A stretch of DNA of 64,000 bases from Persephonella sp. (GTDB lineage Bacteria > Aquificota > Aquificia > Aquificales > Hydrogenothermaceae), in assembly GCF_027023985.1 (NCBI RefSeq), contig NZ_JALVTW010000017.1, positions 1 to 64,000 on the forward strand. Reading direction: 5' to 3'. The notes under the pieces were generated by a model. The model was given only the letters and a program-made list of their open reading frames with translations. It was not told where the DNA came from and did no database searches. Below, piece by piece: positions 42,303-52,112 of the stretch. Position 1 is the stretch's first letter, and every line of letters begins with the position of its first letter. The translations under genes were made by a program, and so were the position numbers.

Positions 42303-43231
42303 CTTGATACCTCCACTTCATATTTTTTTATAATTGTATCTAAAAGTTTTTCTTTTGTATAGGTAAATGGGTCTATCCACAGCCAGCCATTTTCAGGTTT
42401 TAGTTTAGACCTGAATGCTCTTTTTTGTCTTTTTGCAAAATCCTTTGTGTTTTTAATAACCATATTTTTCGCTTCTTCTAAGGATATCTCTCCTTTAAGA
42501 TAAGGAATAATTTCTTTATAGCCAATAGCCTGTTTTGCAGTGATACTGTTTTCGTAGCCCATGTCCATAAGATTTTTTACCTCATCAACAAGACCAAGCT
42601 GGAACATCTTATCTACCCTTTTTTCAATTCTATTCCACAATCTTTCCCTGTCTGTATGAAATACAAAACCGGTAAAATCATATTTTTTATCTTTAAAGCT
42701 ATGTTCCTTTTGGAATGAGGAAAAAGGTTTTCCGCTAAGTTCATAAACTTCAAGGGCTCTAACTATTCTTTTTTTGTCATTTGGATGAATTTTATTTGCG
42801 TATTCAGGGTCAATCTGTTTTAGTCTTTCGTATAGGTCTTTTTCCTTGTAAAGTTTTTCCCTGATTTTCCAGTCTGTTGGGGGTGCTTCTGACAGACCGT
42901 ATAAAAGGGTATGAATATAAAGCCATGTCCCTCCTACTATAACAGGGACTTTCCCCCTTTGGTGAATATCATTTATTTTTTCTTGTGCCAGTTCAATAAA
43001 ATCTTTTGCTGAAAAATTATAATCAGGCTCAACAACATCAATAAGATAATGGGGAATACCCTGCATATCTTCAGGAGTAGGCTTTGCCGTTCCTATATCC
43101 ATATATTTATAAACCATCATAGAGTCTGCACTTATAATTTCTCCGTTTATTTGCTTTGCTACTTCTACTCCAATTTCCGATTTTCCTGTTGCAGTAAGTC
43201 CAGTTATGACTATAATTTTCATTCTTACCAC
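42299..43231 (-). CDS. miaA: tRNA dimethylallyltransferase
   Basis: The 310-residue MiaA has P-loop ITGLTATGKSEIGV, ISADSMMVYKYMDIGTAKP, the catalytic DxxxxDYNFSAKDF region, VIVGGTWLYIHTLLYG and a C-terminal RNA-binding segment ending KRQKRAFRS. It adds the dimethylallyl group to A37 of tRNAs reading U-starting codons, using DMAPP from the MEP pathway (ispE at 8.5 kb). It is first in the miaA-hfq-hflX operon and divergent from the IclR gene. Confidence 0.95.
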   Translation of the reverse strand: MVRMKIIVITGLTATGKSEIGVEVAKQINGEIISADSMMVYKYMDIGTAKPTPEDMQGIPHYLIDVVEPDYNFSAKDFIELAQEKINDIHQRGKVPVIVGGTWLYIHTLLYGLSEAPPTDWKIREKLYKEKDLYERLKQIDPEYANKIHPNDKKRIVRALEVYELSGKPFSSFQKEHSFKDKKYDFTGFVFHTDRERLWNRIEKRVDKMFQLGLVDEVKNLMDMGYENSITAKQAIGYKEIIPYLKGEISLEEAKNMVIKNTKDFAKRQKRAFRSKLKPENGWLWIDPFTYTKEKLLDTIIKKYEVEVSR

Positions 43232-43301
43232 CTTTGGTTTTACAATTGTTATAAAATATACGAAAAATTATAAAAGTTTTTCTAAATTGCAAAGGTAGAG
43301 A

Positions 43302-43985
43302 ATGAAGAAAAAAGGCGCTAAAACATCAATAGAAAAGGCATTGGATTTAATTGAAACATTAAAAGAAAAGGAACATCTTGGAGTAACTGAACTAAGCAGT
43401 ATTTTGGGATTGAATAAAAACAATGTATTCAGGATACTGGCCACCCTTGAGGTAAAAGGTATAGTAGAACAGGATAAAGAAACAGAACATTATAAATTAG
43501 GTATGAAATTACTTTCTCTGGAACATGCATACCTTCAAAGTTTAAAATTCCTAAAAGTCATAAGGCCATTTATAAGGGCATTAAGAAATAAACTTCAAGA
43601 GAGTGTTTATATTTCTGTTTTACATAAAGACTCTGTAGTTTATATATATTCAGAGGACAGTAAAAGGTCTGTTCTGGTTAATTCTCGTATTGGCAGAAGA
43701 TTTCCTGCCGACATAACAGCATCAGGAAAAGCATTAAAAAAAGCCCTTAAAACAGAAGATTTTCCCATAGAGGAAGACTGGGAAAAGGTTGAACCTGAAG
43801 TGGCAGAAATAGCTTGTATAATCAGAGATGATCATAATCAACCTATTGCCGCAGTTTCTATTATCCTTCCTGCCCAAAGGGCAAAAAAAGAGGATATAAA
43901 TCTAATGAAAACTATACTTCAACAAACATGCATTGATGCAACAGAAAAACTAAAGGAATCACAACTCTCTGCTAACAAAAGGTAG
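43302..43985 (+). CDS. IclR-family transcriptional regulator
   Basis: The 227-residue protein has an IclR winged helix-turn-helix (IEKALDLIETL, VTELSSILGLNKNNVFRIL, LEVKGIVEQD) and an effector domain (about 75-220) with SVYISVLHKDSVVYIYSE and FPADITASGKALKKAL. The effector domain is somewhat short. The ligand and targets are not evident; its neighbours (miaA, lptD) do not suggest one. Its last nine codons overlap the 3' end of the converging lptD gene by 27 bp; both frames read true there. Confidence 0.9.
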   Translation: MKKKGAKTSIEKALDLIETLKEKEHLGVTELSSILGLNKNNVFRILATLEVKGIVEQDKETEHYKLGMKLLSLEHAYLQSLKFLKVIRPFIRALRNKLQESVYISVLHKDSVVYIYSEDSKRSVLVNSRIGRRFPADITASGKALKKALKTEDFPIEEDWEKVEPEVAEIACIIRDDHNQPIAAVSIILPAQRAKKEDINLMKTILQQTCIDATEKLKESQLSANKR

Positions 43986-46001
43986 CTTAAGGTCTGTTCT
44001 GAGAATGTTGATATATACATAAATTGAGCTAAATGTTTTTCCTGTATCCTTGTTGAAATCCTCCCTGTAATCAATCTTTAATCTCCAGCATTTTCTATCC
44101 AGTGTAAAATTCAGGCTTTTCCTCTGAACGTAACCCTCCCTTATGTTATTCAAAATACTACCTGAAATTATTATGTTTCTTAAAGTCAAAGATAAGGTCT
44201 GGTTAATTTGGTTTGTGCTCTGACCACCTTCAAATAATCCTTTATCAAATGAATGGGAAACAGAATATCTTAACCAACTTGTAATTGGGATAGATAAAGA
44301 GGTGATAGACCTGACTATCTGATTAAAATAAAAATCGTAATACAGGGTATTCTCCCCTGAATATCCATTTATGCTAAAATATATCTTGTTTTTTAGAGGT
44401 TTTTTGTGGCCGTCAAGTTTATTATTTCCAAGATAGTAATAATTATTTAATGTCCAGCCTGTTGAAATTTCCCATGATAGAAAATCCTCTGTATCCTTGA
44501 AATTAAGTATGTTGTAAAGGGAAAAATCTATATCCTTCGCATCTTTTACCCTGTCTTCCCTGTCAAAATATGGTAGTTTCTCCTGGTTTACCTTGGATAT
44601 TTTATAAATTCTTATTTCAGGGATTATTGAATGGATATATTTTCCATAATCTCTAAATGTTAAATGTCTGATTCTATCTTCAAACTTAAATATATTTCTG
44701 GTGGGGTTTTTCGTGCCATTAACCCTTTTTGACAGCATATACCAGGTAGACCTTGGTGAAAATGTCAAAGTATTTGAAAAACTTCTAAAATTGTTATAAA
44801 GCTGCAGGTTCAGTGTATTATCACTTCTTATTCCTGATATTCCCTTCTCCCTGTAGAAATTAGTATTTACAGACAGAAAATCAAAATAAAAAGGAATATT
44901 TTCAAACGGCTTTCTTTTCTTAAAATAAAATCTCAGTTCAGGTAGTCTCTGGAGAGTCTCCTCATTGGAAATTCTGGAAAGGTCATAAAGAAAATCAAAG
45001 TTTAGTTCAACTGTATAATGCCTTTTGTCCATAAGGGCTATAAGCTGGGATTTGGTATAAGCTTTATACCTAAGGTCAGTTGAGTTATAAATATCCTCAA
45101 AGAAATAAGGGTCACTTGGAATATCATACTTAAAGTAAATGTCAAAATCATTCCACTGTTTATATAACTTACCGTGAACTCTCCATCTGTTTCTCAGCTT
45201 TTTACCTTTTCTGCCCTGCCACCATTTCTCATTGGAATCGTTCTCATTAAAAACTATAAAGTCCCCTGTATAAAACTCGTCAGATGAAAATCTGTTTCTA
45301 TACTGAATATCAAGGCCTTTTCCTTGTTGATTACGGTAATCAAATGTAAATGTCATATCAGAATGCCTTGTTAAAACAAGGAAAAATGGCTGAATTATTT
45401 TAAAATCGTTATAGCTATCATTTCCTATTTCAGGGAATAATAAACCGGTTTTTCTTGAGGTTGCAGGATAAGAAAAATACGGGGAAAAGAAAACAGGAAC
45501 CTTACAAAATCTGAGTGAAATGTTATAAAAAACTATCTCTTTCTTTTCAATCAAAATACCCTTTTTTGTCTTAAAATACCAGTCGTAGTTATCAAATGGA
45601 CAGGTAGAAAATTCACCGTTATAAAAGTAGTATTTATCCTTTTCTTTTTTTACTCTTTCAGCCTTTATGTAATAACGGCCATCTATGACACCTTTAACAT
45701 TTTTAAACTCTCCGTAGTAGCCTTTTTCATCAATCCAGCCCTCTGTGCCTGTCAGGTCATATTTGGGAGTTTTTACCTTTATATGTCCCTTTAGATATAT
45801 TTTTTTCTTAATCTGGTCGTATATGATTCTATCTGCTTTGAGGATTTCATTTTTATATTTAACAACAACATCGCCTACGGCTATTATTTTGCCATCTTTT
45901 TCTTTATATATATTTTCTGCTTCAATTGAAACAGGGGTTTTCCCAAAGGAATAAACAACAAGACTACACAGCAAAAAAATTGATATTATAATTTTCCTCA
46001 A
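43959..46001 (-). CDS. lptD: LPS assembly outer-membrane protein LptD
   Basis: The 680-residue protein has a signal peptide (KIIISIFLLCSLVVYSFG), a periplasmic OstA/LptA-like beta-jellyroll (about 22-135; IEAENIYKEKDGKIIAVGDV, YDQIKKKIYLKGHIKVKT) and a large C-terminal beta-barrel with aromatic-rich strands (CKVPVFFSPYFSYPATSRKTG near 165-186). It inserts LPS into the outer leaflet with LptE. It agrees with lpxD and lpxK elsewhere in the window. The C-terminal strand region overlaps the IclR gene. Confidence 0.9.
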   Translation of the reverse strand: MRKIIISIFLLCSLVVYSFGKTPVSIEAENIYKEKDGKIIAVGDVVVKYKNEILKADRIIYDQIKKKIYLKGHIKVKTPKYDLTGTEGWIDEKGYYGEFKNVKGVIDGRYYIKAERVKKEKDKYYFYNGEFSTCPFDNYDWYFKTKKGILIEKKEIVFYNISLRFCKVPVFFSPYFSYPATSRKTGLLFPEIGNDSYNDFKIIQPFFLVLTRHSDMTFTFDYRNQQGKGLDIQYRNRFSSDEFYTGDFIVFNENDSNEKWWQGRKGKKLRNRWRVHGKLYKQWNDFDIYFKYDIPSDPYFFEDIYNSTDLRYKAYTKSQLIALMDKRHYTVELNFDFLYDLSRISNEETLQRLPELRFYFKKRKPFENIPFYFDFLSVNTNFYREKGISGIRSDNTLNLQLYNNFRSFSNTLTFSPRSTWYMLSKRVNGTKNPTRNIFKFEDRIRHLTFRDYGKYIHSIIPEIRIYKISKVNQEKLPYFDREDRVKDAKDIDFSLYNILNFKDTEDFLSWEISTGWTLNNYYYLGNNKLDGHKKPLKNKIYFSINGYSGENTLYYDFYFNQIVRSITSLSIPITSWLRYSVSHSFDKGLFEGGQSTNQINQTLSLTLRNIIISGSILNNIREGYVQRKSLNFTLDRKCWRLKIDYREDFNKDTGKTFSSIYVYINILRTDLKLPFVSREL

Positions 46002-46060
46002 ATAATACCCTCATTATATTGTGTGTGGAATAAATATTATAAATTATTTCGGAGTGTTAA

Positions 46061-46840
46061 ATGGAAAAACCAAGGGAATGGTTAAGGGAAAAAAGTATAG
46101 CAAAAAAGGTTTTATCACAGGCAAATGTTATATTTGAAGTTGTCGATGCCAGAATACCACAGGAAACCAGAAACAAAGTAGTTGAACAGCTTGCAAAAGA
46201 AAGGAATAAAAAGTTGTATATCATTTTGAATAAAGCAGATTTAGTTCCTAAAGATTTTGTTGAAAAAGCCAAAGAAATAATATCTCAGGAATATCCTGTC
46301 ATCGTCTTTTCAGCACATAAAAATATAGGTAAAAAGGAACTTGAAAAAGTAATTAAAGAACTTGCAAAAGAAAAGAAAATAATAAAAATTGGGGTACTTG
46401 GGTATCCAAATGTCGGTAAATCATCATTAATAAACACCCTTAAAAAGAAAAAAGTAGCAACAACATCCCCAAAACCGGGAATGACAAGGGGAGAAAAGCT
46501 GATAAAACTTGATAAAAATGTATATTTGATAGACACCCCGGGCATAATAACCCTTGAATTTCAGGAAGACCTTGCATTAAAAGGCTCATGGATACCTGAA
46601 AAATTAGAACAACCTATTGAGGTTGCATACAAGTTTATTGAAAAAATACTACAGCATAGACCACAAGCCCTTAAGGAAGCTTATGGAATAGAGCCTGACC
46701 CAGACCCTCTAAAAACCCTTGAAAAAATTGGAGAAAAACTTAATTACAGGGTATCAGGTGGAGGTGTAGATTTAGACAGGACAGCTAAAAAAATACTTTG
46801 GGACTGGATAAAAGGTCATATTAAAGCATACTGGCTTTAG
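46061..46840 (+). CDS. rbgA: Ribosome biogenesis GTPase RbgA/YlqF
   Basis: The 259-residue circularly permuted GTPase has G4 (LNKADLV) before G1 (GYPNVGKSSL), then PGMTRG and DTPGI, in the order G4-G5-G1-G2-G3. The C-terminal helical domain (AYKFIEKILQHRPQALKEAYGI, RVSGGGVDLDRTAKKIL) binds the 50S subunit. RbgA is needed for late large-subunit assembly. The RBS is GGAG. The stop codon overlaps that of the converging PilZ gene by 4 bp. Confidence 0.94.
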   Translation: MEKPREWLREKSIAKKVLSQANVIFEVVDARIPQETRNKVVEQLAKERNKKLYIILNKADLVPKDFVEKAKEIISQEYPVIVFSAHKNIGKKELEKVIKELAKEKKIIKIGVLGYPNVGKSSLINTLKKKKVATTSPKPGMTRGEKLIKLDKNVYLIDTPGIITLEFQEDLALKGSWIPEKLEQPIEVAYKFIEKILQHRPQALKEAYGIEPDPDPLKTLEKIGEKLNYRVSGGGVDLDRTAKKILWDWIKGHIKAYWL

Positions 46841-47472
46841 TCTTTGAACATAAAAATTTTTCTGGCAATCTCTCTCTGTCTGTTCATTATATATCTGGCA
46901 ATTTTATCCTGGTCTTTCAAGGATATATCAGTTATCTTAATACCTGCTGTGTTTGTCTCTTTATGAACGACAACACCTTTTATTTTCATAATCTCATTTT
47001 TTATTTTTAGTAAAAACTCATACTCTTTGCCTATCTGTAATTGGAATAGATCTTCTTTTTTACCTGTTATACCTATTCCTGCCTCGCTTATATCTTCAAC
47101 CTTTAATTCTTTGTTTTCTATCATTACTTTTATATCATCTTCAGGGGAAACTTTTACCCGAACATAAGACCTGTTAAGTTTAGGTTCCGTAGCTACTTCA
47201 GGAAATGTTGTAGCAATTTCTTTTTCATCATAGGCTATTACTGAAAGTGTAAAAATTTCCTCATCTTTTTTAAAGAACAAAATTCTTTCATATTTCAGGA
47301 CAGGTAGCAGTTTGGGATCATTTTTCCATATTATCTGTCTTCTTGTTTCATCAATTGTTTCCAGTTCCAAAATACCGTTTACAGGAACTTCTTCATAAAA
47401 AGTAACAACATTAATCCTTTTTTGTTTTTTTAACCAGCCTATAAGCTTCCAGTATGATTTTGTTTCTTCCAT
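46837..47472 (-). CDS. PilZ-domain c-di-GMP-binding protein
   Basis: The 211-residue soluble protein has an N-terminal YcgR-like region (about 1-95; GILELETIDETRRQIIWKND) and a PilZ domain (about 98-205). Both c-di-GMP motifs are present: RSYVR (RxxxR, residues 101-105) and DISEAG (DxSxxG, residues 127-132). It is therefore a likely receptor for c-di-GMP made by cyclases such as that at 19.9 kb. The output is unknown; no flagellar or pilus gene is nearby. It is divergent from dprA. Confidence 0.86.
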   Translation of the reverse strand: MEETKSYWKLIGWLKKQKRINVVTFYEEVPVNGILELETIDETRRQIIWKNDPKLLPVLKYERILFFKKDEEIFTLSVIAYDEKEIATTFPEVATEPKLNRSYVRVKVSPEDDIKVMIENKELKVEDISEAGIGITGKKEDLFQLQIGKEYEFLLKIKNEIMKIKGVVVHKETNTAGIKITDISLKDQDKIARYIMNRQREIARKIFMFKD

Positions 47473-47508
47473 TTTCCACCTTATAATAAAGTTTCGGAGG
47501 GAGGTTAA

Positions 47509-48567
47509 ATGTCTATTATAGACTATATTGAATTTTCTTTTATAAAAGGGATAGGAAACAGGAGTATTAAGCGTATATATGAAGAGTTCGGAAACCTATC
47601 TCTTCCCCTTTCAAATCCGGAAGTTCTAATTGAAAAATTCGGGAAATCAGTTTATCTAACTATTAAAAATAGGCCTTTAGAATTAAGAGAAAAAGCAGAA
47701 AAAGAATATGAACTTGCTTTAAAAAAAGGTTTCAGTCTTGTTTCTCTGGCAGATGAAAAATATCCACAATTATTAAAAGAAATACCTGACCCTCCAGTTT
47801 ATATCTATTACAAAGGAAAGCTTCCAGATGACAAAAGCATTTCTATTGTAGGAAGTCGAAAATTTTCTTCCTATGGGAAAACCATAACTACTAAATTTGT
47901 TGAAAAACTTGTCAATGATGGTGTCTGTATTATTTCAGGGCTTGCTGCAGGAATTGATAGTATAGCCCATAGTGTTACTCTTGAAAATGGGGGAAATACT
48001 GTTGCAGTTTTAGGAAATGGAATTGATCAGATATTTCCATATGAGAATAAAAAGCTTTATGAAAAAATACTGGAAAATGGCTGTTTAATCTCGGAATTTC
48101 CAATTGGAACTAAAGCTTCTAAATACACCTTTCCGATTAGAAACAGGATAATAGCAGGTTTATCCTATGGCACTATTGTTACAGAGGCTGGAGAGAAATC
48201 AGGTGCATTAATAACTGCAAAATATGCCAATGAATACGGCCGAATAGTGTTTAGTGTGCCCACAAATATAACAAATCCTTACGGAAAAGGAAACAATCTT
48301 CTAATAAAAGAAGGTGCTATTCCTTTAACTGAAATTGAAGATATTTATGAACATATCCCTTATTTCAACAAAAATAATTTTGTTGAAAATATTCAACTTT
48401 CAGAAGAAGAGAAAAAAATATTAAACGTTATGACTGAACCTATTCATATTGATACAGTTGTTGAAAAAACAGGAATTCCTTATGGAAAATTGATAAATCT
48501 TATATTTGAAATGGAATTGAAAGATTTAGTGTCAAATGTAGATGGAATGTATATCAGAAAAATATAA
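47509..48567 (+). CDS. dprA: DNA-processing protein DprA
   Basis: The 352-residue protein has an N-terminal helical region, the DprA/Smf Rossmann domain (SIVGSRKFSSYGK, IISGLAAGIDSIAHSVTLENGGNTVAVLGNGID, RNRIIAGLSYGTIVTEAGEKSGALITA) and a C-terminal winged-helix DML1-like region (about 290-350). DprA loads RecA on incoming single-stranded DNA in natural transformation. It is preceded by GGAGGG. Confidence 0.93.
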   Translation: MSIIDYIEFSFIKGIGNRSIKRIYEEFGNLSLPLSNPEVLIEKFGKSVYLTIKNRPLELREKAEKEYELALKKGFSLVSLADEKYPQLLKEIPDPPVYIYYKGKLPDDKSISIVGSRKFSSYGKTITTKFVEKLVNDGVCIISGLAAGIDSIAHSVTLENGGNTVAVLGNGIDQIFPYENKKLYEKILENGCLISEFPIGTKASKYTFPIRNRIIAGLSYGTIVTEAGEKSGALITAKYANEYGRIVFSVPTNITNPYGKGNNLLIKEGAIPLTEIEDIYEHIPYFNKNNFVENIQLSEEEKKILNVMTEPIHIDTVVEKTGIPYGKLINLIFEMELKDLVSNVDGMYIRKI

Positions 48568-48589
48568 AATAAAGAGCCCCTTAGGGCTC
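48562..48589 (-). terminator. Terminator of rpsO-pnp
   Basis: The minus strand reads GAGCCC-TAAG-GGGCTC followed by TTTATTTTATATTTT. It starts 8 bp after the pnp stop codon, between pnp and the converging dprA gene. Confidence 0.85.
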
Positions 48590-48596
48590 CGGTGAA

Positions 48597-50729
48597 TTAT
48601 TCAAAAAGGAATTTGTTTTTAGGTTCTTCCCCTTCTTTGACTTCTTTGAGGGATACTTTTGCTCTACCTTGTTCATCTATATCTATAACTTTGACGGTAA
48701 GGATATCACCAACTTTTATTTTATCCTTAGCAGACCTGATTCTTTCCGGTGAAATCTGGGATACATGAAGCAGTGACAGTTTTCCAGGAAGTAATTCAAC
48801 AAATGCACCGTAATCTTCAACTCTTGTAACTTTACCCATATATACTTCACCAAGTTCTATATCCATTATCAGCTCTTCTATCATCTGTTTAGCTTTTTCA
48901 CCACTTTCACCATCTACAGCATAAATTCTAACAAGTCCATCAGGCTGCAGGTCTACTTTTACACCTGTTTCTTCTATGATTTTCTTGATATTTTTACCGG
49001 ATGGTCCAATGATTATAGGTATTTTTTCTGGGAGAACTCTCATTGTAATAATCTTAGGTGCATGTGGAGAAAGTTCAGGTCTTGGTTCAGGCATTGCCTG
49101 ATACATTAGGTCAAGAATATACATTCTAGCTTTCTTGGCCTGTTCAAGTGCTTCCTGCAGTATTTCCTTTGTGAGACCTTTTATCTTAATATCCATCTGG
49201 ATTGAAGTAACGCCATCTCTGGTTCCGGCAACCTTAAAATCCATATCTCCAAGATGATCTTCATCTCCTAAAATATCTGTCAGAATTACATACTCTTCAT
49301 CTTCTTTTAGCAGTCCCATTGCTATTCCAGCAACATGTTTTTTCATAGGAACGCCGGCATCAAACAATGCAAGGGACGCACCGCAAACAGTTGCCATAGA
49401 AGTTGAACCGTTTGACTCTAATATCTCAGATACAACCCTTATAACGTAAGGGAATTCTTCTTCTGGTGGGATTAAAGGCTCTATTGCCCTTTCTGCAAGA
49501 TTTCCGTGTCCTATTTCTCTTCTGGATGGAGCTCTTGGAGGTCTTGCTTCACCTACGCTAAATGGAGGGAAGTTATAGTGAAGCATGAATCTTTTCTTTT
49601 CTTCACCTTCTTCAATACTTTCTTCTATTTGCTCTTCACCTGGAGCTCCCAGAGTTGTTGCAACAAATGCCTGTGTCTGTCCCCTTGTAAATATAGCTGA
49701 ACCATGAATTCTTGGGAAAAGTCCTGTTCTTATCCAGATAGGTCTGATTTCATCCGGTTTTCTACCGTCTATTCTGACTTTTTCTTTGAGAACTTTTTCC
49801 CTCATTACAGAGGAAACTATGTCCTTGTAGATAGTTTCTACTTTTTTCTCTTTGCCTTCTGGAATTTCTATCTGAGAAATTGCTTCTTCAAATATTTCTG
49901 ATAGTTTCTTTCTTCTTTCTTTTTTATCCTGAATATTCAGGGCTTCTTTTACTTTATCTTTAACAAGTTTTTCTAATTGTTCTTCTAATTGTTTGTCTAT
50001 TTCATCTATTTCAACTTTTATTTTCTCTTTTGGCTCAACCTGTTTTACCAGCTCTTCCTGAAGTTCTATTAGCTTTTTAATTTCTCCATGGGCAAACATT
50101 ATAGCTTCAAGAATTACATCTTCAGGAACTTCCTCACTGCCACCTTCAACCATTACAATAGCTTCTTTTGAACCCGCAACAACTATATCTATATCTGATT
50201 CGTTTCTTTGCTGATATGTTGGATTTACAATGAATTCACCGTTTACCCTTGCGACCCGGACACCTGCAATTGGGCCTTCAAATGGAGCCTCTGATATTGT
50301 AAGTGCTGCTGATGCTCCAACAATGGCTAAAACATCAGGGTCATATTTGTCATCAGCAGATAATGTCATTGCTGTTATTACAACATCATTGAAAAAGCCC
50401 TTCGGGAATAATGGTCTTATTGGCCTATCTATAAGTCTTGATACAAGTATTTCGCGGACAGATGGTTTGCCTTCTCTTTTTACAAATCCGCCGGGGATTT
50501 TACCGTAGGCATATGTTTTTTCTCTATATTCAACGGTAAGCGGGAAAAAGTCTATATCTGCCTGTGGTTCTTCTGCAACTACTGCAGCAACTAAAACTGC
50601 TGTTTCTCCCTGTCTAACGATAACGGCACCGCTGGCCTGTTTTGCAAAATATCCGGTTTCTATAGAATAAGGTGCTCCGTTAACTTGTGTTTCAACTTTT
50701 TGAACGGTAATTTCCCCTACTTCACCCAT
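48597..50729 (-). CDS. pnp: Polyribonucleotide nucleotidyltransferase
   Basis: The 710-residue PNPase has a first RNase PH domain (about 15-230), a helical linker, a second catalytic RNase PH domain (about 320-540; FTRGQTQAFVATTLG, GDMDFKVAGTRDGVTSIQMDIK), a KH domain (IPIIIGPSGKNIKKIIEETG) and an S1 domain (GEVYMGKVTRVEDYGAFVELLPGKLSLLHVSQ). It degrades RNA 3' to 5' phosphorolytically. The start overlaps the rpsO stop codon by one base (TAATG), the conserved rpsO-pnp arrangement. Confidence 0.96.
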   Translation of the reverse strand: MGEVGEITVQKVETQVNGAPYSIETGYFAKQASGAVIVRQGETAVLVAAVVAEEPQADIDFFPLTVEYREKTYAYGKIPGGFVKREGKPSVREILVSRLIDRPIRPLFPKGFFNDVVITAMTLSADDKYDPDVLAIVGASAALTISEAPFEGPIAGVRVARVNGEFIVNPTYQQRNESDIDIVVAGSKEAIVMVEGGSEEVPEDVILEAIMFAHGEIKKLIELQEELVKQVEPKEKIKVEIDEIDKQLEEQLEKLVKDKVKEALNIQDKKERRKKLSEIFEEAISQIEIPEGKEKKVETIYKDIVSSVMREKVLKEKVRIDGRKPDEIRPIWIRTGLFPRIHGSAIFTRGQTQAFVATTLGAPGEEQIEESIEEGEEKKRFMLHYNFPPFSVGEARPPRAPSRREIGHGNLAERAIEPLIPPEEEFPYVIRVVSEILESNGSTSMATVCGASLALFDAGVPMKKHVAGIAMGLLKEDEEYVILTDILGDEDHLGDMDFKVAGTRDGVTSIQMDIKIKGLTKEILQEALEQAKKARMYILDLMYQAMPEPRPELSPHAPKIITMRVLPEKIPIIIGPSGKNIKKIIEETGVKVDLQPDGLVRIYAVDGESGEKAKQMIEELIMDIELGEVYMGKVTRVEDYGAFVELLPGKLSLLHVSQISPERIRSAKDKIKVGDILTVKVIDIDEQGRAKVSLKEVKEGEEPKNKFLFE

Positions 50730-51013
50730 TATTTCTCTCCAGTAGATTCTCTTATTCCAAGCTCCTGAACAATTTGTTGATATCTTTCAGGATTTTTTCT
50801 CTGGAGATATTTAAGTAGTTTTCTTCTTTTGTTAACCATTCCAATAAGACCTCTTCTCGAGTGGAGATCTTTTTTGTTTCTTTTGATATGTTCCGTAAGA
50901 TTTCTTATTCTTTCTGTAAGAATTGCAATTTGAACTTCTGGAGAACCTGTATCTCCTTCAAATCTTCCATATTTTTTAATTAATTCCTGCTTCTTTTCTG
51001 CAGTGATTGACAT
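50729..51013 (-). CDS. rpsO: Small ribosomal subunit protein uS15
   Basis: The 94-residue S15 starts [30 protein letters not shown] and contains [29 protein letters not shown]. The frame is open for 36 more codons upstream, but the ATG at 51013 is preceded by AGGAGG at proper spacing and matches the family start. S15 binds 16S rRNA early in 30S assembly. It is coupled to pnp. Confidence 0.96.
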   Translation of the reverse strand: MSITAEKKQELIKKYGRFEGDTGSPEVQIAILTERIRNLTEHIKRNKKDLHSRRGLIGMVNKRRKLLKYLQRKNPERYQQIVQELGIRESTGEK

Positions 51014-51058
51014 TAACGAAAACCTCCTGAATTTGTTTTTGAATTTTAACAAATTAGA

Positions 51059-51067
51059 ATTATAACA
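51059..51067 (-). promoter_or_regulatory. Extended -10 promoter for rpsO-pnp
   Basis: The minus strand reads TGTTATAAT, an extended -10 with a perfect TATAAT, about 45 bp before the rpsO ATG. No good -35 is seen, as is common with extended -10 promoters. Confidence 0.6.
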
Positions 51068-51137
51068 CAAAAAGATAAATACCGTATAATACGAATATAT
51101 ATTTTCACCGTTAATTTTCAATAAACCTAATAAAAGT

Positions 51138-52112
51138 CTATTTAAGCTTTTTAATGATTTCTGGGAGTTTGTAGAGATAAAACATTACCTTTTTCCATTT
51201 TGACCATTCTATCGCCTGAAGGCCTGAACCGTAAACCTTATTAGGCTCTAAATCTTTTCCTACTCCTGATTTAGCCGTTACGATTACATTGTCCCCAATT
51301 GTTATATGGTCTGCTACTCCTACTTGACCTGCCAGTATTACATTTTTTCCTATTTTTGTGCTACCTGCTATACCTACCTGTGAAACAAGTATTGTATTTT
51401 CTCCAATCTGGCAGTTATGGGCTATCATAACAAGATTATCTATTTTCGTGCCTTTTTTGATTATGGTTTCATCTACCATAGCCCTATCTATCGTTGTGTT
51501 TGCCCCAATCTCTACATCGTCTTCAATAACCACTCTACCTATATGCTTAATCTTTTTATGCTGTCCATCTTCCTGATAAAATCCAAATCCATCAGAGGCT
51601 ATTACTGCTCCAGAGTGTATAATCACATTCTTACCGATGGTTGTGTTTTTATAAATAACTACATTTGGATATATAACCGTATTATCCCCTATCTCAACAT
51701 CTCTTCCTATATACACATTAGGATAAATCTGAACATTTTTACCTATTTTTACTCCCTCTTCTATAACAGCAAAATCCCCGATATAGACATTTTCCTCTAT
51801 CTGAATATTCTCAGCTATAGACGCCTTCTCTGATATGCCTGTCTTCCTTTCTTCAGGGTATAAAACCTCTATTAGCTTATAAAAAACATTTTGGGGATTT
51901 TTAACAACAACCTGTGGTATTTCAATATCTAGTTGTTCAAATGTGAGAAGTGCTGAGGCTTTTGTATTTTTTGCCTTTTCTACAAGTTTTTTATCTGCTA
52001 CAAATGTAAGGTCACCTTCGTTGGCTGTTTCAAGGCTTTTTAGTCCTTTAATCTCAATATCTTTACCTACTAACTTGCCGTTAAATTTTTCGGCTATTTC
52101 TGATAGTCTCAT
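51138..52112 (-). CDS. lpxD: UDP-3-O-acylglucosamine N-acyltransferase
   Basis: The 324-residue LpxD has an N-terminal uridine-binding domain (about 1-100; [20 protein letters not shown]) and a left-handed beta-helix made of hexapeptide repeats (about 100-300; [26 protein letters not shown], catalytic His in [12 protein letters not shown]). It adds the second acyl chain in lipid A synthesis. The ATG overlaps the end of the skp gene by 4 bp, reproducing the bamA-skp-lpxD order. Confidence 0.95.
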   Translation of the reverse strand: MRLSEIAEKFNGKLVGKDIEIKGLKSLETANEGDLTFVADKKLVEKAKNTKASALLTFEQLDIEIPQVVVKNPQNVFYKLIEVLYPEERKTGISEKASIAENIQIEENVYIGDFAVIEEGVKIGKNVQIYPNVYIGRDVEIGDNTVIYPNVVIYKNTTIGKNVIIHSGAVIASDGFGFYQEDGQHKKIKHIGRVVIEDDVEIGANTTIDRAMVDETIIKKGTKIDNLVMIAHNCQIGENTILVSQVGIAGSTKIGKNVILAGQVGVADHITIGDNVIVTAKSGVGKDLEPNKVYGSGLQAIEWSKWKKVMFYLYKLPEIIKKLK

